Shown: positions 62,714 through 64,000 of the stretch, piece by piece | Layout: every line of letters begins with the position of its first letter | Position numbering within the stretch: the stretch's first letter is position 1 | Origin: CAYFLR01 sp964343805 | Lineage (GTDB): Bacteria > Bdellovibrionota_B > Oligoflexia > CAYFLR01 | DNA length: 64,000 bases | NCBI GenBank assembly: GCA_964343805.1 | Contig: CAYFLR010000004.1 | Span: 149,811 to 213,810, forward strand | Reading direction: 5' to 3' | Notes under the pieces: model-generated | The model's input: the letters and a program-made list of their open reading frames with translations, nothing else | Databases searched by the model: none | What the model was told of the DNA's origin: nothing | Made by a program: the position numbers and the translations under genes

Positions 62714-63448
62714 ATGTTTCAAAAAATCTGGTGCCACTTTCTGTGGATTTTTGCATTTGGCCAACCCAGTCATTTACTTGCGAATTGCGCGGATAAATGG
62801 GATGAGATAGTGCCTCTTGATGCCTACTATCAATCCTTGGAAGGTAAATGTGATGGAGAGTTTCGTTTCCTTTTACAAAATCTAATCATTCAAACCACCT
62901 CATTATCCTATAAAAAAGCAAGGCAGAAAATGTTCTCTTTTTTAGATAATAATGAGGGAGAAGTCTGTGGGGTTTATACCGGGACCTGTGTTGAAACTTT
63001 AGGCATTCCCAACCATTTAGTGATGAATACAGAGCATACCTGGTGTCAAAGTTGGGGGGCTGATGGGATCAAAAAGACAGATCTGCATCATCTTTTTCCA
63101 GTGATGTCGCGGGTGAATTCACGGAGAGGAAATAAACCTTTTTGCTATGTGAGCAAGGCTTCATGGATTGGTGGAGGAAGTAAATACGGAAAAGACTCTC
63201 AAGGAACTCCCTGTTTTGAGCCTCGAAATGATCATAAAGGCGACGCCGCACGAGCTCTGTTTTACTTTGCTATTCGTTATGGTTTTAGTATTGCTGATCG
63301 AGATGAGAACGTCTTACGCCTCTGGCATCGGCAGGATCCGGTCTCCTCTAAAGAAAGAGATAGAAATGAGCAGATCTTTGAAATACAGGGCAATCGAAAT
63401 CCTTTCATCGATCACCCTCTATTTATTGAACTTATAGAAAATATTTAA
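62714..63448 (+). CDS. endA: Secreted endonuclease I
   Basis: A signal peptide ending near LLANC precedes the endonuclease I fold. The active-site block is NTEHTWCQSWGADGIKKTDLHHLFPV with VNSRRGNKPF. Further motifs are DHKGDAARALFYFAIRYG, WHRQDPVSSKERDRNEQIF and QGNRNPFIDHP. The HTW and DLHH residues are intact. Ten cysteines point to disulfides. It degrades DNA outside the cytoplasm. Its stop overlaps the stop of the convergent chemoreceptor gene. Confidence 0.94.
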   Translation: MFQKIWCHFLWIFAFGQPSHLLANCADKWDEIVPLDAYYQSLEGKCDGEFRFLLQNLIIQTTSLSYKKARQKMFSFLDNNEGEVCGVYTGTCVETLGIPNHLVMNTEHTWCQSWGADGIKKTDLHHLFPVMSRVNSRRGNKPFCYVSKASWIGGGSKYGKDSQGTPCFEPRNDHKGDAARALFYFAIRYGFSIADRDENVLRLWHRQDPVSSKERDRNEQIFEIQGNRNPFIDHPLFIELIENI

Positions 63449-64000
63449 ACTTTAAATCTTTCCATTAATTTAGACAGGCTTTCGGAGAGGCTATTCAATT
63501 GAGTGGCAGCTGAACTCACATCTTGCGCGTTGGTATTGGAAGAAGTAACCGCCTGATCCACACTGCCCATGTTTCCTGAAATCTCAGTAGATGCTTGAGC
63601 AATTTGTCCGGCATTACTAGAGATATCATTGGTTCCTTTGGAAACTTCAGAAATAGATTTGGCAATATTTTGGACTCCGGTGGAGGATTGGAGGATATTA
63701 CTACTTATTTCATTTATACCTTCATTTTGTTGCTTCACAGAGCTATTTATAGCAGAAACAGAATTATTGATGTTGGCAATGACACTTGAAATTTCTCCAA
63801 TGGCACTGATGGATTCTGATACCCGGCCTTGAATATGATCGATTTTTCCTGAAATTTCCTCGGCGGCTTTGGCACTTTGCACCGCAAGTTCTTTAATTTC
63901 ATTCGCTACTACCGCAAAACCTTTTCCAGCTTCACCGGCGGAGGCTGCCTCGATAGTAGCATTCAGAGCTAAAAGGTTTGTTTGTTCTGCGATTCGTTTG
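63445..64000 (-). CDS. Methyl-accepting chemotaxis protein (C-terminal signalling part; 5' end cut)
   Basis: The frame is open to the window edge. It shows the conserved hairpin tip IAEQTNLLALNATIEAASAGEAGKGFAVVANEIKELA, followed by a long heptad coiled coil ending in LSKLMERFKV. The cytoplasmic tip binds CheA/CheW. The tip's EIKELA is a variant of the usual EVRxLA. The sensor domain lies beyond the window. Confidence 0.95.
   Translation of the reverse strand, partial: KRIAEQTNLLALNATIEAASAGEAGKGFAVVANEIKELAVQSAKAAEEISGKIDHIQGRVSESISAIGEISSVIANINNSVSAINSSVKQQNEGINEISSNILQSSTGVQNIAKSISEVSKGTNDISSNAGQIAQASTEISGNMGSVDQAVTSSNTNAQDVSSAATQLNSLSESLSKLMERFKV

Overview
This 64 kb window (AT-rich draft assembly with seven 10-N placeholders) comes from a flagellated, didermic Gram-negative bacterium. 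The signs are many predicted lipoproteins with lipobox cysteines, outer-membrane barrel candidates, a signal peptidase II domain, three tandem short flagellins, a chemoreceptor fragment and a MltD-type murein transglycosylase. The gene style (numerous secreted subtilases, trypsin- and TGase-like lipoproteins, 'QNC'-type lipoboxes, a lysine-rich histone-like protein, TPR and pseudo-receiver signalling proteins) is most like Bdellovibrionota (Bdellovibrio/Bacteriovorax relatives). That placement is inference; there is no rRNA in the window to confirm it. I see no tRNA, rRNA, CRISPR array, transposase or phage block, so this is chromosomal core plus lineage-specific genes.

Layout. 1-5.6 kb: membrane and secreted proteins (a DUF805-like fragment, an ankyrin lipoprotein, a barrel protein and a frameshifted Cys-rich peptide), a CheY-like regulator and a membrane rhodanese, followed by two copies of a palindromic repeat and a 62-bp tandem repeat. 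5.8-17 kb: class II aldolase, hemerythrin-like protein, an M48 protease/TGase-like lipoprotein pair, a Gln/Glu-rich lipoprotein, a five-repeat lipoprotein and a threonine synthase-like/PLP enzyme pair. 17-36 kb: one-carbon folate genes folC, folD, ftcD and metF, interspersed with a pseudo-receiver/TPR/CheX fusion, a histone-like protein, a response regulator, an LspA-HAMP fusion, a three-gene subtilase operon (one member lacking the catalytic Asp), a DUF502 protein, a divergent PanC-like protein, glpK and a damaged phosphoesterase. 36-45.7 kb: a giant multi-domain lipoprotein, another palindromic repeat, a glycosyltransferase, an outer-membrane protein, a PEGA-TPR lipoprotein, a cNMP-binding protein and a YciB-like protein. 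45.7-53 kb: argS, a pseudo-receiver/ATPase protein, the second pseudo-receiver/TPR protein and MltD. 53-56.4 kb: a sulfide/sulfur-relay operon (ArsR regulator, SQR, DUF1641, TusE, DsrE). 56.4-64 kb: flagellin cluster, a helical protein, secreted trypsin-like protease with P domain, secreted endonuclease I and the end of a chemoreceptor.

How the genes fit together. The sulfur operon looks like a self-regulated sulfide oxidation and persulfide relay unit. The folate genes would feed one-carbon units from formiminoglutamate to methionine synthesis. Two distant loci encode paralogous proteins with a degenerate receiver and TPRs, one carrying a CheX phosphatase domain and the other lying beside a pseudo-receiver/HATPase protein; this hints at an uncharacterised signalling system. 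The most unusual items are the LspA-HAMP fusion, the pseudo-receiver/TPR/CheX family, the catalytically incomplete subtilase paired with an intact one, and a palindromic repeat family whose copies begin exactly at the stop codon of the gene in front.
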